Source of the DNA: Reyranella sp.
GTDB taxonomy: Bacteria > Pseudomonadota > Alphaproteobacteria > Reyranellales > Reyranellaceae
Direction: 5' to 3'
NCBI GenBank assembly: GCA_030684475.1
Contig: JAUXWB010000396.1
Location: forward strand, 1 to 64,000
Length of the DNA stretch: 64,000 bases
The notes under the pieces are model-generated. The model saw only the letters and a program-made list of their open reading frames with translations. It had not been told where the DNA came from and searched no databases. Within the stretch, counting starts at the first letter, position 1, and each line of letters starts with the position of its first letter. The position numbers and the translations under genes are program-made. This document shows, piece after piece, positions 15,199-23,020 of the stretch.

Positions 15199-16211
15199 GC
15201 CAGGGTGCGCAGGCACCCGGCTTCCTCGAGCACGGGATCGAGCCGCTGGCGGGCCGCTGCCGGCAGCGTGGCCAGGCGCTTGCGGAGCGCGTCGAAGCAC
15301 TTGCCCTGGTAGCGGAACGGCGCCTGGGCATAGGGCCGACCAAGCAGCTCGACCTCGAAGGTCGCGGCGCCGTCCTGCAGGGCGCGGGCGTTGGCGGCGA
15401 GGAACGGCAGGTAGGTTTGCCCGGCGTGTTGCAGAAGCGCGGCGATGCCCTCGGGCAGGGGGTCCGCCGCATCGATCCACGTCCCCTCGACACCCGAGGC
15501 GTCGTCGAGACGCATCAGCCAGCAGAAGACGTCCGGTGCCCGGGCGCGCATCTCGGCGGCGGGCGTCGGATCGACCGAGAGGATCTGCAGCTGGCCATAG
15601 AAGCCGAAGTCGGCCAATGACGGCCGCGAGCCCAGCAGGAAGGGCAGCGCTCTCACATGGTGATCGAGCGTATCGAGCACGAAGCGGTAGCTTTCCTCGA
15701 TCACCGGCCGGTTCTGTTCGGTGCAGCCGACCAGCGCCATGCGTCCGACCTGGCGATCGTTGAAGGCCAGCATCGCCTGCCGGCGCGCGCCTGCTTCCAT
15801 CACCGGATCGCGCGAGCTCACAACCCAGGTCTGGGCGAAGTCGCGGTCGGCAGCGTAATACCAGCGGTAATGGAACATCATCTTGGTGATCCATTCGTCG
15901 CCGAAGTCCTCGAGCAGGTCGCTGAGATAGGCGAGGCCCGGATCGTCTGGAATCACGGAACGCTGGCCTGGATGCTCGCGTTCGAGGGCATGGGCGAGCG
16001 GCGTAGAGTCGTTCATCACCCTTCCGTCGGGAAAGCGCAGCACCGGGATGACCGGCGGCAGGCCGGCAGCCACCGCGACGTCGCGCGGGTTGCCGGTGGC
16101 GTGCCAGACGAACGGCAGGCGGCGGTAGCGCATCAGCGCCCGCATCTTCGCCGAGTAGGGCGACGGGTTCAGCCCGTGCAGCGCATAGACGCCGCTCCCA
16201 GGCCCGCTCAC
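15195..16211 (-). CDS. Glutathione S-transferase family protein
   Basis: 338 aa with an N-terminal thioredoxin-like GST domain (YALHGLNPSPYSAKMRALMRYRRLPFVW, about residues 8-35, and a P-V-LRFPDGRVMNDST segment near 57-70, where the cis-Pro and glutathione-binding S/T lie). A long helical C-terminal domain contains PFLLGSRPSLADFGFYGQL, the usual GST N-capping/ADFxFY motif. The start is GTG at 16211, overlapping the acyl-CoA dehydrogenase stop (GTGA), and the stop overlaps the ABC gene (ATGA). It is longer than typical GSTs (200-230 aa). Which substrate it conjugates is unknown. Confidence 0.85.
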   Translation of the reverse strand: MSGPGSGVYALHGLNPSPYSAKMRALMRYRRLPFVWHATGNPRDVAVAAGLPPVIPVLRFPDGRVMNDSTPLAHALEREHPGQRSVIPDDPGLAYLSDLLEDFGDEWITKMMFHYRWYYAADRDFAQTWVVSSRDPVMEAGARRQAMLAFNDRQVGRMALVGCTEQNRPVIEESYRFVLDTLDHHVRALPFLLGSRPSLADFGFYGQLQILSVDPTPAAEMRARAPDVFCWLMRLDDASGVEGTWIDAADPLPEGIAALLQHAGQTYLPFLAANARALQDGAATFEVELLGRPYAQAPFRYQGKCFDALRKRLATLPAAARQRLDPVLEEAGCLRTLA

Positions 16212-17416
16212 AGCCCCAATACCGCCTTGGCGATGATGTTGCGCTGGACCTCGTTGGAGCCGGCGTAGATCGTGGCGGCGCGGTTGTTGAGATAGAGCGG
16301 CATCGCGGTGATGCCCCACTCCGGCGTCACCGTCGGCGCGTTGTGGCCGAGCAGCCGCGCCTCGGGCTCGAAGGGCGCGGCATACCAGGCCAGCGCCTCG
16401 ATCCCGAGATGGTCGATCTTCTGCGAAGTCTCGCTGCCCCGGATCTTCATCGCCGACGAGGCCGCCCCCGGATTCTTGCCCTTGCTGAGGTCGGACAGCA
16501 CCTGCAGCTCGATCATCTCCAGCGCCTGGATGTCCATCTCGGCCTCGGCCAGGCGCTCGGCGAAGCTGCGTTCGGTGGCGAGCTTGCCGGAACCGTCAGC
16601 CGCCTCCTCGCGCACGATACGGCGCAGGTCGTCGAGTCTTGCATAGAGGTTGGGCGTATAGGCCTCGCCGCCGCGCTCGAACTCGAGCAGGTACTTGGCC
16701 ACCGTCCAGCCGGCGTTCTCCGGCCCGATGCGGTTGGCGATCGGTGTCCGGACGTTGTCGAAGAACACCTGGTTGACCTCGTGATCGCCGGCCAGCGTGA
16801 CGATCGGCTTCACGGTGAGGCCCGGCGTGTCCATCGAATCGATCAGCACGAAGGAGATGCCGTCCTGCGGCTTGCCTTCCGCCGCGGTGCGCACCAGGCA
16901 GAACATGTGGTCGGCGACATGGGCTCCGGTGGTCCAGATCTTGGTGCCGTTGATCACGTAGTCGTCGCCGTCCCTCACCGCCCGGGTCTTGAGGCTGGCG
17001 AGGTCGGAGCCCGAGCCCGGCTCGGAGTAGCCCTGGCAGAAGATGATGTCGCCCGACACGATGCGCGGCAGGTACTTGGCCTTCTGCTCCGGCGTGCCGT
17101 ATTTCATGATGACGGGCCCCACCATGCGCAGCCCCATGGCGAAGATGCGCGGCGCGTCGACGGCCGTGCACTCGCGCGAGAAGATGTAGCGTTGGGTGGC
17201 GCTCCAGCCCGTGCCGCCATGTTCCTTGGGCCAGGTCGGCGCCGACCAGCCCTTGCGGGCCAGCACCTTGTGCCAGCGCACACCGGCTGCAACGTCGGCG
17301 AAGACGCCGCCGGTCTTGCGCCCGGCCTCGCGCAGGTCTTCGGTGAGGTTCTCGTCGAGAAAGCGGCGGACCTCGCTGCGAAAGGCCTCATCCTGGGCGC
17401 TGAGTGCTAGATCCAC
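16208..17416 (-). CDS. Acyl-CoA dehydrogenase
   Basis: 402 aa FAD enzyme forming a 2-enoyl-CoA from an acyl-CoA. The N-terminal helical domain, the FAD/substrate segments CQGYSEPGSGSDLASLKTRA (about 130-150) and YVINGTKIWTTGAHVADHMF (155-175), and the C-terminal NRAATIYAGSNEVQRNIIAKAVLGL tail are standard for the family. It is the first gene of a coupled string (ACAD, GST, ABC membrane domain), all overlapping by 4 bases. The SEPGSGSD plus late-domain pattern resembles ACADs from aromatic, terpenoid and steroid degradation as much as fatty-acid ones. Confidence 0.93.
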   Translation of the reverse strand: MDLALSAQDEAFRSEVRRFLDENLTEDLREAGRKTGGVFADVAAGVRWHKVLARKGWSAPTWPKEHGGTGWSATQRYIFSRECTAVDAPRIFAMGLRMVGPVIMKYGTPEQKAKYLPRIVSGDIIFCQGYSEPGSGSDLASLKTRAVRDGDDYVINGTKIWTTGAHVADHMFCLVRTAAEGKPQDGISFVLIDSMDTPGLTVKPIVTLAGDHEVNQVFFDNVRTPIANRIGPENAGWTVAKYLLEFERGGEAYTPNLYARLDDLRRIVREEAADGSGKLATERSFAERLAEAEMDIQALEMIELQVLSDLSKGKNPGAASSAMKIRGSETSQKIDHLGIEALAWYAAPFEPEARLLGHNAPTVTPEWGITAMPLYLNNRAATIYAGSNEVQRNIIAKAVLGL

Positions 17417-17550
17417 GGGCTTCCTCCAGCTTGTCTGTCCACAGAAGCTATCGGTTGCCGCCGCCGGCCGTCCAGAGCACGGCTGACAGAGGCTTCCGAC
17501 GGGCGGTATGGTTCGTGCATGTTGCGTTAAGTCCGACCGCGGAGATCGCC

Positions 17551-18465
17551 ATGGCCCGGCTGCTGTGTCTGTTCGCGTTTCTGCTGCTCGCCCTGCCTGC
17601 CGCTGCCCAGGACCGCAAGGAAGTCGACGTGGCCCTGGTGCTGGCCATCGACATCTCGGGAAGCATCGACCCCGACGAGGCCCGCCTGCAGCGCCAGGGC
17701 TATGTCGAGGCCTTCCGCGATCCGGTGATCGTCAGGGCGATCCTGAGCGGCAACCACGGCCGGATCGCCGTCGCCTACTTCGAATGGGCCGACTCCTGGG
17801 TGCAGAAGCTGCTGGTCGACTGGACCCTGCTCGATTCCGAGGCGGCGATCCTGGCCTTCACCAGCCGTCTCGCCCACGCGCCGATCTCGATCGCACGTCG
17901 CACTTCGATCAGCGGCGCCATCCGCTACGCCATCCCGCTGTTCGACCGCGCGCCCTACGACACCGAGCGCAAGGTGCTCGACATCTCGGGCGACGGCTCG
18001 AACAACGACGGCGGCCTGGTCACCGACCTCAGGCACGACGCGCTCAAGGAGCGCATCGTGATCAACGGGCTGCCGATCATGAACGACCGGCCCAACCCCT
18101 ACGGCTTCCCGAGCGAGACCGACCTCGACCGCTACTATCTTCACTGCGTCGTCGGCGGCCCGCGCTCCTTCGTCGAGGTCGCCGTCAATTTCGAGGACTT
18201 TCCCCGCGCCGTGCGCAAGAAGCTCCTTCAGGAAGTGGCCGACGTCGGGCCGCGTCCCGACTTCGATGTCGACGACCTCGGTGTGCCCGTCTCGCCCGCG
18301 GGACGCGACGGCGTCCAGCTCGCGCAGGCCACACCGCGTCGAACCAGCGGCGCGCCCGAGGATTACACCCGCTTCGTGCGGCCCGAATACGAGCTGGGCT
18401 GCGACGTGGGCGAGCGCCGCAGCCGCGAATTCTGGCAGCGCCGCTTCGGCGTCACGCCGGACTGA
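17551..18465 (+). CDS. Secreted DUF1194 (von Willebrand A-like) protein
   Basis: 304 aa. Residues 1-20 form a Sec signal peptide (MARLLCLFAFLLLALPAAAQ). A VWA-like domain follows with an intact MIDAS metal motif D34-x-S36-x-S38 (LAIDISGSID) and a later conserved DISGDGSNN. This matches DUF1194, a periplasmic or surface family of unknown function in alphaproteobacteria, and divalent-metal-dependent protein binding is the general VWA role. ATG 17551 places the signal peptide at the N-terminus. A lone Cys occurs late (ELGCDVGE). It is likely monocistronic. Confidence 0.88.
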   Translation: MARLLCLFAFLLLALPAAAQDRKEVDVALVLAIDISGSIDPDEARLQRQGYVEAFRDPVIVRAILSGNHGRIAVAYFEWADSWVQKLLVDWTLLDSEAAILAFTSRLAHAPISIARRTSISGAIRYAIPLFDRAPYDTERKVLDISGDGSNNDGGLVTDLRHDALKERIVINGLPIMNDRPNPYGFPSETDLDRYYLHCVVGGPRSFVEVAVNFEDFPRAVRKKLLQEVADVGPRPDFDVDDLGVPVSPAGRDGVQLAQATPRRTSGAPEDYTRFVRPEYELGCDVGERRSREFWQRRFGVTPD

Positions 18466-18497
18466 AGGTTTCCTATCCTGCGCGGGGTACGCGCCCT

Positions 18498-18998
18498 TCA
18501 AGCGACTGATCCCCCTGCCTCTTTCGCCGGTTCCGCGGCCTCGGAACGGGAAACATTGTGGGACATTTTTTCGCCCGCCCGGCGGTTGAAGTAGTCGAGT
18601 ACCCGGATCGAGGCGAGGTGGGTGAACGTCCGCCGCCAGCCGACGTCCACCCCCTTGTGGTAGACCGAGCGCAATTCGCCCTCCCGGACGATCGCCATCA
18701 GCCTGTCCTCGATAATATCCCGGCGTTGTAACTGGATCGCGTCCCAGCGCTCGCGAAACTTGGGATCGCGTTCGCGCCAGCGATAGACGGTCGACAGCGG
18801 CACGCCGGTGCGCTTGGCGGCCAGGCTGACCTCGCCGCACAGGCGCAGCTGGCGGAGAAAGAAAACCCGAAGACGGGGCGGCGTGCGCCGCTTCACCGGG
18901 CCACGCAGCACCCGCGCCAGCGACTCCGAGGGACCTCCGGCCGGCACCACCGCTTCCGTCGGACCGGCGCTCGATTGCGAAGCTTCCTGGACATCCAT
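18498..18998 (-). CDS. Helix-turn-helix protein, phage terminase small-subunit-like
   Basis: 166 aa with a central DNA-binding domain (FLRQLRLCGEVSLAAKRTGVPLSTVYRWRERDPKFRERWDAI, about 45-90) like the homeodomain HTH in terminase small subunits and related phage-derived regulators. The rest is low complexity and polar. ATG 18998 is chosen over 19004 because it sits 6 bases after GGAAGGAG. A strong promoter with a perfect TTGACA lies upstream (19040-19068). No other phage gene is near, so it is either a domesticated phage protein or a transcription factor. It is divergent from the TetR gene at 19249. Confidence 0.75.
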   Translation of the reverse strand: MDVQEASQSSAGPTEAVVPAGGPSESLARVLRGPVKRRTPPRLRVFFLRQLRLCGEVSLAAKRTGVPLSTVYRWRERDPKFRERWDAIQLQRRDIIEDRLMAIVREGELRSVYHKGVDVGWRRTFTHLASIRVLDYFNRRAGEKMSHNVSRSEAAEPAKEAGGSVA

Positions 18999-19039
18999 GG
19001 CCATCTCCTTCCCTTCATTGGATCGGATCTTCAGCCGGA

Positions 19040-19068
19040 TAAATAGTATTTTCCTATTGTCCTGTCAA
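19040..19068 (-). promoter_or_regulatory. Sigma70-type promoter for the HTH gene
   Basis: On the minus strand, TTGACA (19063-19068) is followed after 17 bases by TATTTA (19040-19045). The -35 is perfect and the -10 is weak, in an AT-rich patch of otherwise GC-rich DNA. The predicted leader to the ATG at 18998 is about 35 bases. Confidence 0.6.
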
Positions 19069-19078
19069 ACCCTATTGT
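19053..19078. repeat. Direct repeat CCTATTGT flanking the -35 box
   Basis: Two exact copies at 19053-19060 and 19071-19078, 18 bases apart, flank the TTGACA element. Same-face spacing of tandem sites around a -35 suggests a regulator binding site, possibly the HTH protein itself. This is inference. Confidence 0.5.
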
Positions 19079-19248
19079 GAGACCGGCTCCGGTCGGCAAC
19101 GACCGTCAGGGCCTCGACGAGACGCCGGATGAGCGGTGCGACGGCCGGGACGCCGAAAGCGACAACGTGCAAGCCGCATGCCGATACCGTCGTGCGACCT
19201 CGGCAGTATTCTGTAGCGTTCGCTCCAAAATCGTGCTCTGGTCACCAA

Positions 19249-19866
19249 ATGGGGCGCCTAAAGGAATTCGACGAAACCAAAGCCATCGACGGCGCCGTCG
19301 ACTGCTTCTGGGCGCGCGGCTACAAGGCTACCTCGGTGCGCGACCTCGCCGGACGCATGGGGATCGGCGGCGCCAGCCTCTACAATGCCTACGGCGGCAA
19401 GCGCGCCCTGTTCGTCACGGCACTGGCCCGCTACGCCGACCGCTCGATGCGCGAACGAATCGCCCGACTGGAGTGCGGCGGGCGGCCGAAAGAAGCCATC
19501 CGGGCCTTTCTCGCGGAAATCATCGAGCGGTCCCTCGCCGACCGCGACCGCAAGGGCTGCCTGCTGGTCAACTCGGCGCTCGACGTGGCGCCGCACGATA
19601 CCGAAATCGGCAGGGTCGTCGCCGGCTACCTCGAGGAAATTCGCGCCTTCTTTCAGCGCAACATCGAGGCGGGCCGCCGCGCCGGCCAGATGCCGCGCAA
19701 CCTCGACGCCGCGGGCGTCTCGGCCCACCTGCTGGGGGTCCTGATGGGGATCCGGGTGCTGGCGCGCGCCAAACCCGACCGCGCACTCCTCGAAAGCGTG
19801 GCCCGCCCGGCGCTCGACCTGCTGGACGCGCCGGCGACGCCGCGCGTCCGGAGGCGCCGGCCATGA
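19249..19866 (+). CDS. TetR/AcrR family transcriptional regulator
   Basis: 205 aa. The N-terminal HTH is clear (AVDCFWARGYKATSVRDLAGRMGIGGASLYNAYGGKRALF, about residues 13-52), of the ComR/YxaF-like type with SLYNAYGGK. The C-terminal domain includes DRDRKGCLLVNSALDVAPHD, with a conserved cysteine after KG typical of this subgroup (NemR/ComR-like; some members sense electrophiles or metals). ATG 19249 is chosen because homology begins there. The stop overlaps the DUF1330 gene (ATGA), so the regulator is probably the first gene of the operon with DUF1330 and the redoxin. Confidence 0.9.
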   Translation: MGRLKEFDETKAIDGAVDCFWARGYKATSVRDLAGRMGIGGASLYNAYGGKRALFVTALARYADRSMRERIARLECGGRPKEAIRAFLAEIIERSLADRDRKGCLLVNSALDVAPHDTEIGRVVAGYLEEIRAFFQRNIEAGRRAGQMPRNLDAAGVSAHLLGVLMGIRVLARAKPDRALLESVARPALDLLDAPATPRVRRRRP

Positions 19867-20288
19867 GCGCCCGGACGGCCACGATCGAACATCTCAACGT
19901 CGAGGCGCTGTCCGCCCTGCCGGACGATGCCCCAGTGACGATGCTCAACCTGATGCGCTTTCGCGAGCGTTCCCTCGACGGCAACGGCAGCGGCTGGGAC
20001 GCCTACCTGCGCTACAGCGCCCTCGCCATCAGGACGATCAAGGCGCAGGGCGGCACCATCGTGTGGACGGGTACCGCGGAAGCCGTGGCGCTCGGCATTC
20101 CGGACGACAACCGCTGGGACTACGTCGCGCTCGTGCGCTACCCCTCGCGCAAATCCTTCATCGCCATGATGACTTCGGCCGACTACGCCCGGGCCAACCT
20201 CGAGCGCGAAAACGGCTGCGCTGCGCACGCGATCATCGCGATCCGCGAAACCTACAACAAGCTCACGACCGCACCGACCAAGGAGTAG
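19863..20288 (+). CDS. DUF1330-like protein
   Basis: 141 aa ferredoxin-like alpha/beta-barrel protein of the DUF1330 type (VTMLNLMRFRERS near residue 25, then WDAYLRYSALAIRTIKAQGGTIVWTGTAEAVALG, then YVALVRYPSRKSFIAMMTSADYARA). The biochemical role is unknown; related dimeric barrels act as small oxidoreductases or stress proteins. The start overlaps the TetR stop and has GGAGG 8 bases upstream. Three bases separate its stop from the ATG of the redoxin gene, whose Shine-Dalgarno AAGGAG lies in the last codons here. Confidence 0.88.
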   Translation: MSARTATIEHLNVEALSALPDDAPVTMLNLMRFRERSLDGNGSGWDAYLRYSALAIRTIKAQGGTIVWTGTAEAVALGIPDDNRWDYVALVRYPSRKSFIAMMTSADYARANLERENGCAAHAIIAIRETYNKLTTAPTKE

Positions 20289-20291
20289 AAG

Positions 20292-20945
20292 ATGTCACTG
20301 GCAGACAAACTGGCAGAAGCCCGCGCCGCAAGCGCGGGCCGGATCCCGCCCGAACGGGCGGCCATTATGCATCGGGCGACGGGCGATCTGCGGAAGTCCG
20401 GGATTCTCGACCGCATCGTGCCGGTCGGCAAACCCGCTCCGGCCTTCGAACTGGCCAACCACGACGGCCGCCGGGTTTCGTCGGCCGACCTCCTCGCGGC
20501 CGGGCCGTTGGTCCTGTCGTTCTTCCGAGGGTCGTGGTGACCCTATTGCAGGCATGAGCTGGACGCTCTGCAGACCATCTACACCGACATCGCAGGCCTC
20601 GGCGCCTCGCTGGTCGTGATCTCGCCCGAACTGCCGGCACGCACGGCAGACATGGCCGCCAAACAGAAGCTCACCTTTCCGATCGTGTGGGACGAGAAGT
20701 CGACGACCGCCGAAGCCTTCGGCCTCGCCTTCACCCTGCCTGACGACCTGAAGGCCGTCTATATGGGCTTCGGCAACGACCTCGCCGTCCGCAACGGCGA
20801 TCCGTCATGGCGCCTGCCGGTTCCGTCGCGGTTCGTGATCGACGGCGCGGGGATCGTGCGGCTGGTGCAGGCCGACCCCGACTACAGGTACCGGCCCGAG
20901 CCGGAGACGACGCTCGACGCGCTGCGCAAGGTCGTCACAGGTTGA
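20292..20945 (+). CDS. Putative selenocysteine-containing AhpC/TSA-type redoxin
   Basis: 217 aa if the in-frame TGA at 20538-20540 is read as selenocysteine. The frame before it encodes the redoxin N-terminus (GKPAPAFELANHDGRRVSSADLLAAGPLVLSFFRGSW). The same frame continues with PYCRHELDALQTIYTDIAGLGASLVVISPEL, WDEKSTTAEAFGLAF and RFVIDGAGIVR to the TAG-free end at TGA 20943-20945. The family normally has FFRGSW-C-PYC here, so the TGA replaces exactly the N-terminal (peroxidatic) Cys of a C-x-x-C, giving U83-P-Y-C86. A SECIS-like hairpin follows at the expected distance. AAGGAG is 6 bases before the ATG. The role would be thiol/selenol-dependent peroxide or disulfide reduction. The alternative is a nonsense mutation in a decaying gene. 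Confidence 0.8.
20552..20571 (+). other. Candidate bacterial SECIS hairpin
   Basis: Starting 12 bases after the TGA, GCA-(U)-GAGC pairs with GCUC-UGC around a five-base loop UGGAC (20560-20564). This gives 7 base pairs with one bulged U (20555), four pairs below the loop, and GG in the loop. The loop begins 19 nt after the TGA. Known bacterial SECIS elements have a bulged U, a short upper stem and a G-containing loop roughly 16-37 nt after the UGA. The structure was worked out by eye. Confidence 0.7.
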
Positions 20946-20971
20946 GTAAAGCAACCAAGGCCGATCGAGGC

Positions 20972-21334
20972 ATGACCCGGAACGACTCGATCGGTCTCTG
21001 CCGGGAGCAGCACGCCGAGCTCTACACCAGCGACGGCGTGTTGCGTCTGGTCGTCGATCATCCGGCCAATGCCCAGCTGATCGGGACGTGCGCCCAGGCC
21101 GGTCTGGTGCGGGCCGCAGACCTCACCGTCGAGACGGGAGACCGGACCGCCGTCGTCTACGTCGCCCGGGGTGGCAGCGCCTCGCGGATCGCCACCGCGA
21201 CGGCGGTGCGGTGCGCGGATGGTGCCATCGGCCTGGCCGAATGGCGGATCGAGCCGGGCTTCGAGCATGCCGCCACCGCCGAGGACGGGGCCGAGCTCCA
21301 CCGGATCACGCGGATCGCCGGCCCGCAGCGCTGA
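20972..21334 (+). CDS. Hypothetical protein downstream of the redoxin gene
   Basis: 120 aa from ATG 20972; a TTG at 20942 overlapping the redoxin stop (TTGA) is an alternative start giving 130 aa. The protein is small, soluble and alternates beta-like stretches (GVLRLVVDHPANAQLIGT, DLTVETGDRTAVVYVARGG, GAIGLAEWRIEPGFEH) with no signal peptide or membrane span. No family is recognised. Same strand and near-overlap place it in the TetR-DUF1330-redoxin operon. It converges with the ABC-F gene, 4 bases apart. Confidence 0.65.
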   Translation: MTRNDSIGLCREQHAELYTSDGVLRLVVDHPANAQLIGTCAQAGLVRAADLTVETGDRTAVVYVARGGSASRIATATAVRCADGAIGLAEWRIEPGFEHAATAEDGAELHRITRIAGPQR

Positions 21335-21338
21335 AGCA

Positions 21339-22871
21339 TCACCGCTGCGCGTCGAAGAAGACGTCGGCGCTCTCGACCTCGACCAGCCGGCCCTTGCGGA
21401 TCTCCAAGAAGCGCGTCGCCGCCGTCCGGGTGAAATAGCGGTCATGGCTGACGAACAGGCAAGAGACGTCGCCCTGCTCGAGCTCGGCCTCCAGCGCCTC
21501 CTGTCCCTCGATGTCGAGATGGTTGGTCGGTTCATCCAGCAAATAGATGTTGGGCCGCAGCAGCTTCATCTTCAGGAACACCAGCCGGGCGCGCTCGCCG
21601 TGACTCAGCAGGCCGATCGGCTGGCGGATACGCGCGAAGGCGAAGCCCGCCTGGGCCAGCAGCCGCACCGCCTCCTTCTCGGTGGCGCCCTCGGCTTCGA
21701 CGACATAGGCGAGGATCGCCGTGGCTGTCGGCAGGTCGCGCATCGCCTGGTCGAAGTAGACCAGCCGGCAGGACGGATTGAAGCGGATCGCAGCCTGGCT
21801 GTCGTAGTGCTCCAGCGCCGGATCATATGCGGCGGCGAGCGCCGACAGCAGCGTCGACTTGCCGGCGCCGTTGGCGCCCAGCACGGCGACGCGATCGCCG
21901 GCGGCCACGGTCAGGCGATCGATGGCCAGGAGCTTGCGCCCGCCGCCCGGCACGGAGACGGCGAGGTCGGAGATTCTGAGCACCACCTTGGCGTCGATCT
22001 CGCTGTCACTGAGCTCGAGCCGGCGTTCGCGCGTCGCGTAGGTCTGGGTCCGCTCGGCCTCGATCTTCGCAATCCGTGACTCGACGGCGTTCTTGCGCTT
22101 GTTGAGGTCGGGGTTCTTGACCGCCCAGACCTTGTAGCGCGCCGCCGCCCGCTCCAGCCGCTCGATCTCCTTGGCCTCGAGGCGGCTGCGCGCCGCCGCC
22201 GTCGCATCGCGGCGCAGCAGCTCCTCGCGGGCCAGCGAGAACCGCGTCCTGAAGGCGTGGACGCCGTCGCTGCGCAGGAACAGCGTGCGCTCGGTCACGC
22301 GGTCGAGGCATTCGCGGTCGTGGCTCACGATCAGCATCGGGATCTTGAAATCGACGGTGAGCCAGCGCTCCAGCGTGTTGATGTTGGCGAGGTCGAGATG
22401 GTTGGTCGGCTCGTCGAGGATCAGGAGGTCGGGCTCCTCCAGCCGCGCCGCCGCGGCGATCAGCATCAGCCGCTGCCAGCCGCCCGACAAGGTGCCGAAC
22501 GCCTGCTCCGCGATCTCCGGCGCGACGCCGATCTCGTCCAGCAGGACGTCGATGCGCCAGTCCTCGCCGCCGAGGCCGACTCGCCCCAGCGAGGCGCTCA
22601 TCACCTCGCGCACCGTCAGCCCGGCCAGGCCTTCGGGAATGTCCTGCGGCAGGCTGCCGACTCGCAGGCTGCGCGAACGGATCACCTGGCCAGCATTGAG
22701 CTCGAGCGCGCCGGTCAGGCACTTCAACAAGGTGGACTTGCCGGCGCCGTTCTCGCCGACCAGCGCCGTGCGCGCGTCGTCGAGCAGGAAGGAGACGTCC
22801 TCGAAGACGCGCCCCGCACCGTAGTAGAAACTGGCCTTCTCCATGCCCAGCACGGCCTGACGCGGCGCCAT
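21339..22871 (-). CDS. ABC-F family ATP-binding protein
   Basis: 510 aa with two ABC ATPase domains and no membrane part. Walker A motifs are GENGAGKST (near residue 40) and GANGAGKST (near 330). Signatures are LSGGW and LSHGERAR, and Walker B segments LLILDEPTNHLD and IYLLDEPTNHLD carry the EPTNHLD typical of ABC-F. The linker (about 215-275) is basic and helical, as expected for the P-site tRNA interaction motif. ABC-F proteins act on ribosomes as translation factors or resistance proteins; which one applies here is unknown. It is divergent from the DUF4239 gene across 149 bases that contain a GC-rich 12-bp palindrome (22904-22915). Confidence 0.93.
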   Translation of the reverse strand: MAPRQAVLGMEKASFYYGAGRVFEDVSFLLDDARTALVGENGAGKSTLLKCLTGALELNAGQVIRSRSLRVGSLPQDIPEGLAGLTVREVMSASLGRVGLGGEDWRIDVLLDEIGVAPEIAEQAFGTLSGGWQRLMLIAAAARLEEPDLLILDEPTNHLDLANINTLERWLTVDFKIPMLIVSHDRECLDRVTERTLFLRSDGVHAFRTRFSLAREELLRRDATAAARSRLEAKEIERLERAAARYKVWAVKNPDLNKRKNAVESRIAKIEAERTQTYATRERRLELSDSEIDAKVVLRISDLAVSVPGGGRKLLAIDRLTVAAGDRVAVLGANGAGKSTLLSALAAAYDPALEHYDSQAAIRFNPSCRLVYFDQAMRDLPTATAILAYVVEAEGATEKEAVRLLAQAGFAFARIRQPIGLLSHGERARLVFLKMKLLRPNIYLLDEPTNHLDIEGQEALEAELEQGDVSCLFVSHDRYFTRTAATRFLEIRKGRLVEVESADVFFDAQR

Positions 22872-23020
22872 GGTCGCTCTCGCGATTTCCGTTCGATCAT
22901 TGGGCCCCGCGGGGCGGAGCGGCGGTTTTGGGACGCGAGGCTCGACCCGTCAATAGCAGGTTGTGTTATAGCGACCTGAACGCGCTTCGAGCGACCATCG
23001 CCAGCGGCAGAAAGGGCACG

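Noticed and set aside
12905-15493. 862 aa minus-strand open frame joining the ABC, ligase and thioesterase region
   Set aside because: Only its middle part (about 14215-13380) has real homology; the upstream half lies in the wrong frame of the ABC and GST genes and the downstream end is past the frameshift.
20538-20540. TGA read as a plain nonsense mutation splitting the redoxin into two genes
   Set aside because: The two halves share one frame, no Shine-Dalgarno precedes the internal ATG at 20616, and the codon is at the catalytic Cys with a hairpin after it. Decay cannot be fully excluded without the sel genes.
22904-22915. GCCCCGCGGGGC palindrome between ABC-F and DUF4239 genes
   Set aside because: A short GC-only palindrome is expected by chance in DNA of this composition and no promoter elements align with it.
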